Assembly (NCBI GenBank): GCA_037381915.1
Contig: JARRQJ010000014.1
Location: 1-44,700 of the forward strand
Direction: 5' to 3'
DNA length: 44,700 nt
From: JARRQJ01 sp037381915
Lineage (GTDB): Bacteria; Pseudomonadota; Gammaproteobacteria; DRLM01
The translations under genes and the position numbers were made by a program. Positions 23,340-32,471 of this stretch are shown here, in pieces; position 1 is the first letter of the stretch; each line of letters starts with the position of its first letter. The notes beneath the pieces are model-generated. The model worked only from the letters and a program-made list of their open reading frames with translations, was not told the origin of the DNA and did not search any database.

Positions 23340-24308
23340 ATGCTTTCAAGAGTCGCGGAACGCATTTACTGGATCGCACGTTACATCGAACGCACCGAGA
23401 ACACGGCGCGCCTCGTCAACGCCTATACCCATCAGATGCTGGATCTTCCCAAGGGTGTGGAGCCGGGCTGGCGACAATTGATCGAGATCATCGGCGGCGC
23501 GCCGAGCTTCGAAGAACACTATCACAGCTATGACGAGCGCAACACAGTCGGCTTCCTGGTAGCGGACGACTTCAGCCCCGGCTCCATCCTCAACTCGGTA
23601 TCCATGGCCCGGGAAAACATGCGCACCACCCGTGAATTATTGCCCACCGAGGCCTGGCAGCACTGCAACGAACTCTATTTGCAGGTCCGGCACCACGCCC
23701 ATGAGGGCATTGCCCGCCGCGGCCGCCATGCCTTTCTCAAGGACATCATCTTTCGCTGCCAACAGTTGACCGGTCTGCTGGCCGGCACCATGAGCCACGA
23801 CACCGCCTACGACCTGGTGCGGCTCGGTCGCAATCTCGAACGCGCCGACATGACCACGCGCATTGTCGACAGCGCGATCTTTATCCTCATGCCGCGTCGC
23901 AGCGACCCGGGCCAATACGACAACCTGCTGTGGATCAACGTGCTCAAATCCTCCAGCGGCGACCAGATGTATCGCCAGCATGTGCGTAGCCGTGTCGAGG
24001 GCGCAGCGGTGGTCAAGTTCCTGTTGCAGGACCGCTATTTCCCCCGCTCGGTAGCCCGTGCGGTGGCGGAAGCGGAATTCAGCCTCCACCACCTGCCGCG
24101 CAACGAGGCGCCGCTGTTACGAATCCTGGAGTTACGCGAACGCGTGCTGTTTGCGAGCATCGACGAGATGAGCCTGGAACATATGCACAGCCACATCGAC
24201 AAGCTACAACTGGCGCTCAATCTCGTGCACAATGAGATCTTTCGCACCTGGTTTCAGGTGCAACACCCTGCGCTGCGCAACGAGGCAACGGCGACCGCAC
24301 ATGCGTAA
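23340..24308 (+). CDS. Alpha-E domain protein (COG2307)
   Basis: All-helical protein of 322 residues matching the alpha-E domain, named for conserved Glu residues and found almost always with circularly permuted ATP-grasp proteins. Characteristic segments are MLSRVAERIYWIARYIERTENTARLVN (1-27), TRELLPTEAWQHCNEL (about 97-112), AYDLVRLGRNLERADMTTRIVDS (about 160-182), and a late FPRSVARAVAEAEFSLHHLP. The first and third contain the E-R-T/E-R-A motifs. The ATG directly follows the stop of the ATP-grasp gene with no gap. The same pair occurs as a single fused protein at 27776-30334. Its biochemical role is not known; it is presumed to be a partner in the ligation reaction. Confidence 0.93.
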   Translation: MLSRVAERIYWIARYIERTENTARLVNAYTHQMLDLPKGVEPGWRQLIEIIGGAPSFEEHYHSYDERNTVGFLVADDFSPGSILNSVSMARENMRTTRELLPTEAWQHCNELYLQVRHHAHEGIARRGRHAFLKDIIFRCQQLTGLLAGTMSHDTAYDLVRLGRNLERADMTTRIVDSAIFILMPRRSDPGQYDNLLWINVLKSSSGDQMYRQHVRSRVEGAAVVKFLLQDRYFPRSVARAVAEAEFSLHHLPRNEAPLLRILELRERVLFASIDEMSLEHMHSHIDKLQLALNLVHNEIFRTWFQVQHPALRNEATATAHA

Positions 24309-24337
24309 ACGGACCGCTTAGCACAAGGATAACGGGA

Positions 24338-27300
24338 ATGGCAATCAGGGTCGCACTCAACCACGTCACCTCCTACCGCTATGACCGAATGGTGAAACTG
24401 TCCCCGCACGTCATCCGCCTGCGTCCCGCCGTCCACACCCGCACTCCCATCGAGGCCTATTCGCTGCGCATCCGTCCGGAAAAACACTTCATTAATTGGC
24501 AGCAGGATCCCTTCGGCAATTACCTGGCGCGAGTGGTGTTCCCCGAACCCGGCGATGAGTTGTACGTGGAAGTAGACATGGTGGCCAATATGACGGTCAT
24601 CAATCCCTTCGATTTCTTCATTGAAGAGTACGCGGAACACTATCCCTTTGAATACACGCCGCAGCTGCGCAAGGAACTGGGCCCTTATTTCGAGATCGTC
24701 GACGACGGTCCGCGGCTGCGTGCCTGGCTGGCGGACGTCAGCCGATCGCGGCGGCGGACCATCGACTTTCTTGTGGACTTAAACCAGGTACTGCAACGGC
24801 ATGTCGCTTACAACATCCGCCTCGAGGCCGGCGTCCAAACCTGCGAGCAGACCCTGGAGCGGGCCCTCGGCTCCTGCCGCGACAGCGCCTGGCTACTGGT
24901 GCAGATCCTGCGCCACCTCGGCCTGGCGGCGCGTTTCGTGTCCGGTTATCTGGTGCAGCTCACCGCGGACGTCAAGAGCCTGGACGGCCCGTCGGGACCG
25001 GAGGCGGACTTCACCGACCTGCACGCCTGGGCCGAGGTCTATGTGCCCGGCGCGGGCTGGATCGCTCTCGATCCCACCTCGGGGTTGTTCGCCGGCGAGG
25101 GCCACATCCCCCTGGCCTGCACCCCCGACCCAGTGAGCGCCGCACCCTTGACCGGGGAAACCGACGAGTGCCAGGTGGAATTCCATCACCGCAACACCGT
25201 ACAGCGCATCCACGAAGACCCACGCGTCACCAAGCCCTATAGCGACGAGCAATGGGAAGCCATCCTCGCCCTGGGCCGCAAGGTCGACGAAGACCTGCAC
25301 ATGGGCGATGTACGTCTCACCATGGGCGGCGAACCGACCTTCGTTTCCATTGATGATATGGAGGCACCGGAATGGAATACCGCCGCCCTCGGCCCCCACA
25401 AACGCCGCCTCGCGGGCGAACTTTCGCAGCGCCTCGCCCGACGTTTCGCCCCCGGCGCCGCGCTGCATTGCGGCCAAGGCAAATGGTATCCGGGTGAACC
25501 GCTGCCGCGTTGGGCCCTGGGTTGCTTCTGGCGCAAGGATGGCGTGCCGGTGTGGCGCAATCCGGAGCTGCTATCCGTAAAAGACGAAAATAATCAGCAC
25601 AGCGTCGAGGATGCCCACCGCTTCGCCATGCAACTCAGCCGCCGCCTCGCAACTAAGCCCCAACATATCCTCCCCGCCTACGAAGATACGTTGTATCAGC
25701 TGTGGCGGGAAAGCAGCGTGCCCATCAATCTCGATCCGCTCAAGGCCGATTTGCGCGATCCCATGGAACGCCGCTCCCTGGCGGCGGCCCTGTCCCGCGG
25801 CCTGCACGTCCCGGTGGGCTACGCCATGCCGCTGCGCTGGGACGACCGGACCGAGAGCTGGCAGAGCACGCCGTGGACCTTCCGCCGCGAACACCTGTTT
25901 CTGCTCCCCGGCGATTCGCCTATGGGCCTGCGCCTGCCGCTGGATTCCCTGCAGTGGGTGGCGGAAGAACAGCGCGATATCACACAGCAGCGCAGCCTGT
26001 TCGAACCACTGCCACTCCTGGGGGATTACTACGGCGAAGTGGCGCGGCGCTACAGCGAGTTGCAGCCCGAGATCAATCGGCACGATGAGATTCATCCCCA
26101 GGACCAGGCGGACAAGGACGACAAGGCCGCGGCGAAGCTGGCGCGCACCGCCCTGTGTATCGAAGCACGCGACGGCGCCGTCCACGTGTTTCTGCCGCCC
26201 CTGGAGCATCTGGAACATTATCTCGACCTGGTGGCCAGCATCGAGGCGACGGCGCAGGCGCTGGACATCCCGGTGGTATTGGAGGGTTATGACCCACCCC
26301 GTGACTGGCGCCTGCAACGCCTGCTGGTGACGCCCGATCCCGGCGTGATTGAGGTGAACATCCACCCGGCCCATTCCTGGGAAGAACTGGTCACCAGTAC
26401 CACCGCGTTGTATGAAGAGGCCCATCTCACCCGTCTCGGCACTGAGAAGTTCATGCTCGACGGGCGCCACAGCGGCACCGGCGGCGGCAATCACGTCACC
26501 ATCGGCGCCGCCAAACCCGTGGACAGCCCGGTGTTGCGACGGCCCGATCTGCTGCGCAGTCTGGTGACCTACTGGCAACATCATCCCGGCCTGTCCTATC
26601 TGTTCTCCGGCATGTTCATCGGCCCCACCAGCCAGGCGCCGCGCGTGGACGAGGCGCGCGACGAACTCCTCTATGAGCTGGAGATCGCCTTCCAGCAAAT
26701 GCCCCAGGGCGAAGTGCCGCAACCCTGGCTGGTGGATCGTCTCTTGCGCCATCTGCTGGTGGACATGACCGGCAATACCCATCGTGCCGAATTCTGCATC
26801 GACAAGCTGTACTCGCCAGACACTGCCCAGGGCCGTTTGGGTCTGGTGGAGTTTCGCGCCTTCGAGATGCCTCCCCACAGCCGCATGAGTCTCGTCCAGA
26901 TGTTGTTGCTGCGTACCCTGATCGCGCGCTTCTGGCATACCCCTTATACCAAACGCCTGGTGCGCTGGGGCACGGAACTGCACGACCGTTTCATGCTCCC
27001 CCATTACGTCTGGGCCGACCTGCGCGAGGTGGTACAGGAACTCAACGAGTTCGGTTACCCCTTTCAGCTTGATTGGTTCGCACCCTTTCTGGAATTCCGT
27101 TTCCCGCACTACGGCACGGTGACCGTCCAGGATATCCAGCTGGACCTGAACATGGCGCTGGAACCCTGGCACGTACTGGGCGAGGAAGTCAGCAATGTGG
27201 GCACGGCACGCTTCGTCGACTCTTCGGTGGAACGCGTGCAGGTCAAGCTGCGCGGACTCACCCCCGGCCGCTATATCCTGGCCTGCAACGGCCGCCGCGT

Positions 27301-27733
27301 GCCTCTGCACCCCACTGGAACCCACGGTGAGTACGTGGCCGGCGTACGCTATCGGGCCTGGCAGCCGCCTTCCGCGCTGCACCCCAACATCGGCGTGCAT
27401 TCGCCGCTGGTGTTCGACATCATCGACGGCTGGAACGGCCGCGCCATTGGCGGCTGTACCTACCATGTCGGCCACCCCGGAGGACGGCACTATGAGGTCT
27501 TCCCGGTCAACGCCTACGAGGCCGAGTCGCGACGCATCAGCCGTTTCTGGGGCTACGGTCATACCCCCGAGGTGCTGCAGCCGCCGCCCGACTTCACCTC
27601 CCTGGGGCGGTTCTTCCCCGAAGGCCATGCGCCGGGGGCCATGGCCCCGCCGCAGGAGGAACCCAATCCCGAGTATCCCTACACCCTCGATCTGCGACAC
27701 AAGCCCCGCCGGGGGTCGCCCGCGCCCCCCTAG
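24338..27733 (+). CDS. Transglutaminase-like / DUF2126 large protein
   Basis: Protein of 1131 residues. The N-terminal 290 residues form a bacterial transglutaminase-like domain with the triad C180 (GSCRDSAWLL), H229 (DLHAWAEVY) and D245 (ALDPTSG). The remaining 800 residues match DUF2126: MGGEPTFVSIDD near 327, KWYPGEPLPRWALG near 388, the PGVIEVNIHPAHSWEELV segment near 668, and GTGGGNHVTIG near 713. DUF2126 has a resemblance to glutamine-synthetase-like/amidoligase folds as I recall, so it may itself be a ligase; this is not certain. The ATG at 24338 has AAGGATAACGGGA upstream. It lies 29 bp after alpha-E in the same operon. It may cleave, cross-link or transfer peptides made by the ATP-grasp partner; the actual substrate is unknown. 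Confidence 0.92.
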   Translation: MAIRVALNHVTSYRYDRMVKLSPHVIRLRPAVHTRTPIEAYSLRIRPEKHFINWQQDPFGNYLARVVFPEPGDELYVEVDMVANMTVINPFDFFIEEYAEHYPFEYTPQLRKELGPYFEIVDDGPRLRAWLADVSRSRRRTIDFLVDLNQVLQRHVAYNIRLEAGVQTCEQTLERALGSCRDSAWLLVQILRHLGLAARFVSGYLVQLTADVKSLDGPSGPEADFTDLHAWAEVYVPGAGWIALDPTSGLFAGEGHIPLACTPDPVSAAPLTGETDECQVEFHHRNTVQRIHEDPRVTKPYSDEQWEAILALGRKVDEDLHMGDVRLTMGGEPTFVSIDDMEAPEWNTAALGPHKRRLAGELSQRLARRFAPGAALHCGQGKWYPGEPLPRWALGCFWRKDGVPVWRNPELLSVKDENNQHSVEDAHRFAMQLSRRLATKPQHILPAYEDTLYQLWRESSVPINLDPLKADLRDPMERRSLAAALSRGLHVPVGYAMPLRWDDRTESWQSTPWTFRREHLFLLPGDSPMGLRLPLDSLQWVAEEQRDITQQRSLFEPLPLLGDYYGEVARRYSELQPEINRHDEIHPQDQADKDDKAAAKLARTALCIEARDGAVHVFLPPLEHLEHYLDLVASIEATAQALDIPVVLEGYDPPRDWRLQRLLVTPDPGVIEVNIHPAHSWEELVTSTTALYEEAHLTRLGTEKFMLDGRHSGTGGGNHVTIGAAKPVDSPVLRRPDLLRSLVTYWQHHPGLSYLFSGMFIGPTSQAPRVDEARDELLYELEIAFQQMPQGEVPQPWLVDRLLRHLLVDMTGNTHRAEFCIDKLYSPDTAQGRLGLVEFRAFEMPPHSRMSLVQMLLLRTLIARFWHTPYTKRLVRWGTELHDRFMLPHYVWADLREVVQELNEFGYPFQLDWFAPFLEFRFPHYGTVTVQDIQLDLNMALEPWHVLGEEVSNVGTARFVDSSVERVQVKLRGLTPGRYILACNGRRVPLHPTGTHGEYVAGVRYRAWQPPSALHPNIGVHSPLVFDIIDGWNGRAIGGCTYHVGHPGGRHYEVFPVNAYEAESRRISRFWGYGHTPEVLQPPPDFTSLGRFFPEGHAPGAMAPPQEEPNPEYPYTLDLRHKPRRGSPAPP

Positions 27734-27775
27734 ACGCGTTATCCTGATTAATTCGCCGCTGACGTTAATAAGGTC

Positions 27776-30334
27776 ATGGTAACGCCACTAAAAGAAGCGA
27801 TGATCGCCCAATATCTGCCGCACACCGCGGGCTATGACGAGATGTGCACCGCGGACGGCGAGCTACGCCCCCACTGGCAATACCTGACGCGCGCGCTCAC
27901 CGCCCTGGGACCGGGGGCCTTGGAACAGCGCCGCGGCGAGGCCAAGCGGCTGCTGCGCGAAAACGGCGTCACCTACAACGTCTACAACGATCCTGAGGGC
28001 GGCCAGCGTCCCTGGGTCCTGGATCCCATCCCGCTGCTGATCTCCAGCGAGGAGTGGCGACGTATCGAATCGGGGCTGACCCAGCGCGCCGAGGTCCTCA
28101 ATTTGTTGCTGCGCGATATCTACGGCCCCGGCGAACTACTGCGCCGCGGCCTGCTGCCGCCGGAACTGCTCTACGCCCATCCCGGCTTCCTGCGCCCCTG
28201 TCACCCCATGCGGACGCCCAAGCCCCACGAACTGATCCTCTATGCCGCCGACCTGGCACGCGGCCCCGACGGCCAGATGTGGGTACTCAGCGACCGCAGC
28301 CAGGCCCCCTCCGGGGCAGGCTATGCCCTGGAAAACCGCACGGTGATGTCGCGCATCCTGCCCAGCCTCTACCGCGACGCCCATGTCCACCGCCTCGCCT
28401 TGTTCTTTCAGAACCTGCGCGCCAGCCTCGCGACCTATGCCCCCCGCGGCAACGACGAACCTCGGGTGGTAATCCTGACCCCCGGACCGCTCAACGAGAC
28501 CTATTTTGAACACGCCTATCTCGCCAATTATCTTGGCTACAGCCTGGTGCGCGGCGACGATCTCATGGTCCACGACGGGCGGGTATGGCTGCGCTCGCTG
28601 AAGCGCCTGGAACCGGTGGACGTCGTCCTGCGCCGTGTCGACGACCACTACTGCGACCCGTTGGAACTGTTTCCCGATTCGCGCCTGGGCATCCCGGGAC
28701 TAGTGGAGGCGGCGCGGCGCGGCGCCATCACCATCGCCAATCCCCTGGGCGCCAGCGTGCTGGAAAACCCGGCGCTGCACGCCTTTCTGCCGGGCATCGC
28801 CCAGCATTTTCTCGGCCGGGACCTGGAGTTGCCGTCGGTGGCGACCTGGTGGTGCGGCCAAAAGCTGGAGCGCCGCCACGTCATCGCCAACATCGACCGC
28901 ATGGTCATCCGCATGACCCATCGTCGCACGGGCGCACGGCCCATCTACGGTTCCCTGCTCAGCCGCGAGGAGCGGCGTGACTTGACCCGCCGCATCCGCG
29001 CCGAACCCCACCTGTACGTGGGCCAGGAACAGGTGAGCTTTTCCTGCGCGCCGACCCTGGTGGACAACCAGGTGGCGGCACGCCATGCCGTGCTGCGTTC
29101 CTTTCTGGTGGCACGGGACGACGGCTATGTGGTGATGCCCGGCGGCCTGACCCGGGTCGCCCCTTCGGGGGACAGTTTCATCGTCTCCAACCAGGCCGGC
29201 GGCATCGCCAAAGATACCTGGGTGATCGCCTCGGAACCGGAGAAACAGGCAAGTCTGCTGCACGCTGCCACCGCCGAAACCGCTCCGCCCGCACTGCACC
29301 TCTCTCTGCCGCCGGCCACGGCGGACAATCTGTTCTGGTTTGCGCGCTATGCCGAGCGTTCCGAGCACGGCATCCGCCTCATGCGCACCGTGCTTGCCTC
29401 TTATTACAGCACGGCGGAATATGAAGAGCCCTATAATCAGGAAGTGCTGGCGGCGCTGCTGCAGGGCCTTACCCATGCCACCTCCACCTATCCGGGCTTC
29501 GTCGGCCCGCAGCCGAGCGTGACACCCGACGACCCGGTAGCCGAACTCGTTTCGCTGATCGCCGCGCCGCAGCGCCAGGGCAGTATCGTCTTTAACCTTC
29601 GCGCCATGCTGCAAGCCGCAGACGGAATGCGCAACCTGCTCTCCGGTGACACCCTGCGTCTGATTAACGTCGTCCAGGAACAGCTGGCCGCTCTGGAAAA
29701 TATCGCCCCCCAGCATCTCGGCGAGATTCAAAAACCCCTCAACCGCTTGGTCACGGCGCTGGCGGCCTTGTCGGGCATGATCATGGAAAGCATGTTGCGC
29801 GGTGAACCGTGGTTGTTCCTCGATATCGGCAGACGCCTCGAACGCGGTCTGTTATTGGTGGCCTTGGTGCGCGGCACCCTGACCACCGCGCGGCCGGCAC
29901 CGGTGGAAACCGCGCTACTGGCGGCGGTGTTGCGCAGCTGCGAAAGCCTCATGGCCTACCGCCGCGGCTACAGCTCTCCGCCGGAAATCGTGCCCACTCT
30001 GGCGTTGCTGTTGTTGAACGAGACCAATCCACGCGCCCTGGTATTCCAGCTCGCCAGCCTGGAAAGGCACCTGGCGGCGCTGCCGCGCGACGACGCCGGC
30101 CTGCAATTGAGTGAGGAGGCGCGCAGCGTGTTGGAGGCCGCCACCACGGTGCGCCTCAGCGATCTCGCCACCTTGGCGAGCGTCGAGCCCGATGGCAAGC
30201 TCCGCGGCGCCCTGGACCAACTCCTGGTGCGCGTCGAATATCTGCTGCGCAATACCTCGGAGGCCTTGGGCCGCGACTATTTCGTCGACGCGCGCGGGCC
30301 ACAGCAACTGATAGGAACGGAACCGACGCCGTGA
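27776..30334 (+). CDS. Fused circularly permuted ATP-grasp / alpha-E protein
   Basis: Two-domain protein of 852 residues. Residues about 1-490 are a second circularly permuted ATP-grasp module (PSGAGYALENR near 180, TPGPLNETYFEHAYLANYLG near 238, VDVVLRRVDDHYCDP, VMPGGLTRVA, IAKDTWVIAS). Residues about 510-850 are an alpha-E module (LFWFARYAERSEHGIRLMRT and LDIGRRLERGLLLVALVR). Compared with the stand-alone ATP-grasp protein here, the KPANESGGYG nucleotide loop is replaced by an Arg-rich segment (MVIRMTHRRTGARPIYGS), and the E-D-N of VLEDN becomes S-D-R. ATP use may therefore differ. The start is uncertain: the ATG at 27776 has AAGG only a few bases away, and an ATG at 27800 has AAAAGAAG upstream. 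Its last four bases overlap the next gene (GTGA). Confidence 0.93.
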   Translation: MVTPLKEAMIAQYLPHTAGYDEMCTADGELRPHWQYLTRALTALGPGALEQRRGEAKRLLRENGVTYNVYNDPEGGQRPWVLDPIPLLISSEEWRRIESGLTQRAEVLNLLLRDIYGPGELLRRGLLPPELLYAHPGFLRPCHPMRTPKPHELILYAADLARGPDGQMWVLSDRSQAPSGAGYALENRTVMSRILPSLYRDAHVHRLALFFQNLRASLATYAPRGNDEPRVVILTPGPLNETYFEHAYLANYLGYSLVRGDDLMVHDGRVWLRSLKRLEPVDVVLRRVDDHYCDPLELFPDSRLGIPGLVEAARRGAITIANPLGASVLENPALHAFLPGIAQHFLGRDLELPSVATWWCGQKLERRHVIANIDRMVIRMTHRRTGARPIYGSLLSREERRDLTRRIRAEPHLYVGQEQVSFSCAPTLVDNQVAARHAVLRSFLVARDDGYVVMPGGLTRVAPSGDSFIVSNQAGGIAKDTWVIASEPEKQASLLHAATAETAPPALHLSLPPATADNLFWFARYAERSEHGIRLMRTVLASYYSTAEYEEPYNQEVLAALLQGLTHATSTYPGFVGPQPSVTPDDPVAELVSLIAAPQRQGSIVFNLRAMLQAADGMRNLLSGDTLRLINVVQEQLAALENIAPQHLGEIQKPLNRLVTALAALSGMIMESMLRGEPWLFLDIGRRLERGLLLVALVRGTLTTARPAPVETALLAAVLRSCESLMAYRRGYSSPPEIVPTLALLLLNETNPRALVFQLASLERHLAALPRDDAGLQLSEEARSVLEAATTVRLSDLATLASVEPDGKLRGALDQLLVRVEYLLRNTSEALGRDYFVDARGPQQLIGTEPTP

Positions 30335-31224
30335 AATACCGTATCACCCATCAGACCACCTATAGCTACGAACAGGCCGTGACCGCCTGCCACAACGAGG
30401 CCCACCTAATACCCCGCAACTGTGCCTACCAGAGTTGCCTCAGTCATCGCCTAGACATCGATCCTCCGCCCGACACCTGGAGTGAACGCGAAGATTTTTT
30501 CGGCAACCGCGTCGCCTATTTCGCCATCGACCTTCCCCATGACCGTCTGGCGGTCACCGCCACCAGCGAGGTCGCGTTGGAAACCACGGACGCGCAACTG
30601 CCTCTGGGCTCCGGCGCCCCGTGGCAGGAATCGATACGGCGTCTGCATCAAGAACTTACCCCGCAAAATCTGGACGCACGCCAGTACCTGCTGGATTCGC
30701 CGCTGGCGGCCGCGACACCCGAAATCAAACGCTACGCCGCCCCGGCATTCCGCGAACAACGGCCGATAGCGGATGTGGTGCTTGACCTCATGTCGCACAT
30801 ACACCGCGACTTCGCCTACGATCCGGGCTTTACCACCGTTGCCACGCCGCTCACCGAGGTCTTAAAACATCGCCGCGGCGTATGCCAGGACTTCGCTCAT
30901 CTCGCCATCGCCTGCCTGCGCAGCTACGGACTGCCGGCGCGCTATGTTTCGGGCTACCTCGAGACTCAGGCACCCCTGGGGCAGGACAAGCTGCAGGGTG
31001 CCGACGCTTCTCATGCCTGGTTCGCGGTTTACGATCCCAACGTGGGCTGGTTGGGCTACGATCCCACCAACAATCAGGTTCCCATCGACCGCCATATCAC
31101 CACCGCCTGGGGCCGCGACTATTCCGACGTTACGCCGCTCAAGGGGGTGATCTACGGCGGCGGCAGCGATCATCACGCCGAGGTCGCCGTGGATGTGGTA
31201 GCCCTGACCGAGACCGGCCGCTGA
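30331..31224 (+). CDS. Transglutaminase-like cysteine protease-fold protein (small)
   Basis: Transglutaminase-superfamily protein of 297 residues with an N-terminal beta domain (YRITHQTTYSYEQAV) and the catalytic domain carrying C185 (RRGVCQDFAHLAIACLRSYG), H228 (DASHAWFAVY) and D244 (GYDPTNNQ). All three triad residues are present. The length and arrangement match the COG1305 proteins that accompany fused ATP-grasp-alpha-E genes. The start is GTG overlapping the preceding stop by four bases, so translation is coupled. No signal peptide is seen, implying action in the cytoplasm with the other operon products. Bacterial relatives may act as peptidases or amide-exchange enzymes; the substrate is unknown. 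Confidence 0.92.
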   Translation: MKYRITHQTTYSYEQAVTACHNEAHLIPRNCAYQSCLSHRLDIDPPPDTWSEREDFFGNRVAYFAIDLPHDRLAVTATSEVALETTDAQLPLGSGAPWQESIRRLHQELTPQNLDARQYLLDSPLAAATPEIKRYAAPAFREQRPIADVVLDLMSHIHRDFAYDPGFTTVATPLTEVLKHRRGVCQDFAHLAIACLRSYGLPARYVSGYLETQAPLGQDKLQGADASHAWFAVYDPNVGWLGYDPTNNQVPIDRHITTAWGRDYSDVTPLKGVIYGGGSDHHAEVAVDVVALTETGR

Positions 31225-31412
31225 ACAAAAGGGGGCAGGTAGACACGCCCCGACTCCGGCGGCCCCGGGCGAAAAGACCCGGTGAGGATTGTATAGTCGG
31301 ACAATCCGCGTTCTCCGGAATTTTGAATGTCTTTTCAATTCGGTTAGACTAGGTAGCCCGCCTTGGGGGGAGAAGACTTGTTTATTTATCAGCTATCCGG
31401 CGCCCGCTGCCT

Positions 31413-32345
31413 ATGTCACAGAAACATCCCATCATCGCCGTGACCGGCTCCGCCGGCGCCGGGACCACTTTGGTGCAGCACTCTTTTGCGGAGATCTTCC
31501 GCCGCCTCGGCATCACGGCAGCCAATGTACACGGCGATGCATTTTTCCGTTACAACCGGGACGTGATGGGCAAGACTATCGACGCCTCCATCGCCGCAGG
31601 CAAGCCCATCAGCCATTTCGGGCCGGAAGCCAACCTGTTCACGGAACTCGAGACCCTGTTTCGCGAATATTCCGCAACGGGCACGGGTACCATCCGACAT
31701 TACGCGGCGGATGAGACGGAGGCGGCGCTGCATAACATCCCCGTGGGTGAGTTCAGCGCCTGGATGCCGCTCCCCGGCGACACCGATCTACTCTTCTATG
31801 AGGGACTGCATGGCGGGGTCGCCGCCTCCACCTGGACACGCCGCCGCACCAGTCCCGCGCACCGTCCACTGCAGTTGCCGGACCGCCGCAAAGGCGACAG
31901 CGGCGTGGACGTCTCCCAATACGTCGATCTGCTCATCGGGGTGGTGCCTGCAATCAACCTGGAATGGATACAGAAAATCCATCGCGATTGCGTCACCGGT
32001 GGATCGGCGCGGGAAGAAGCAGCATCCGCCATATTACGTCGCATGAACGATTATATTCATTTCATCGTGCCGCAATTCTCCATCACGGACATCAATTTTC
32101 AACGCGTACCCATGGTGGACACTTCAAATCCGTTCGCGACCGACGATATCCCGACGGCCGACGAAAGTCAGGTGGTCGTCCACTTTCGCGATCCCAAGCG
32201 CCACGACTTTCCCATGCTCATGGAAAAGATACCGGGCGCGTTCATGTCGCGTCCGAACACCATGGTGGTCCCTGGCGGCACTATGGTCAACACGCTGGAA
32301 ATCGTCTGTACGCCGATCATCAGGTCCCTGGTCCGCACGGATTGA
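31413..32345 (+). CDS. Phosphoribulokinase-family protein, divergent
   Basis: P-loop kinase of 310 residues, closest by eye to E. coli PrkB and class I phosphoribulokinases, which phosphorylate ribulose-5-phosphate. The P-loop GSAGAGTT is at 12-19, D42 is the catalytic base in GDAFFRY, LLFYEGLHGG gives the acidic E130, and INLEWIQKIHRD (181-192) gives the catalytic Lys and Arg-Asp. Oddities: the family His (H45 in Rhodobacter numbering) is F45; the Arg five residues after the R-D pair's Arg (R173) is Gly; and about 25 extra basic/Pro-rich residues (about 139-163) sit where relatives have a short loop. It starts with ATG at 31413 without a clear ribosome binding site, 188 bp after the transglutaminase gene. 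No RuBisCO gene is present. It may be a true PRK or a paralogue with another sugar-phosphate substrate. Confidence 0.85.
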   Translation: MSQKHPIIAVTGSAGAGTTLVQHSFAEIFRRLGITAANVHGDAFFRYNRDVMGKTIDASIAAGKPISHFGPEANLFTELETLFREYSATGTGTIRHYAADETEAALHNIPVGEFSAWMPLPGDTDLLFYEGLHGGVAASTWTRRRTSPAHRPLQLPDRRKGDSGVDVSQYVDLLIGVVPAINLEWIQKIHRDCVTGGSAREEAASAILRRMNDYIHFIVPQFSITDINFQRVPMVDTSNPFATDDIPTADESQVVVHFRDPKRHDFPMLMEKIPGAFMSRPNTMVVPGGTMVNTLEIVCTPIIRSLVRTD

Positions 32346-32471
32346 CCCTGTTCTCCCGGCTGGGCCGCGGCAGAGTCTTCCCGTAGCGGACGGGATAAAT
32401 CGCGGGTACCAAGCCGACCCGGCGGGAACATGATCGACCCCAAACCAGGGCCGACCGAGCGGCGGCCGTCC

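Noticed and set aside
25571..27700. Long open frame of 709 codons on the minus strand
   Set aside because: It lies wholly antisense to the well-supported transglutaminase-DUF2126 gene; it is a GC-rich shadow with His/Gln/Gly-rich, family-less translation.
31225..31412. Possible second sigma-54 promoter before the phosphoribulokinase-like gene
   Set aside because: GG and GC doublets near 31400 do not have the required 10-base separation; only a vague sigma-70-like sequence was seen, so nothing was listed.
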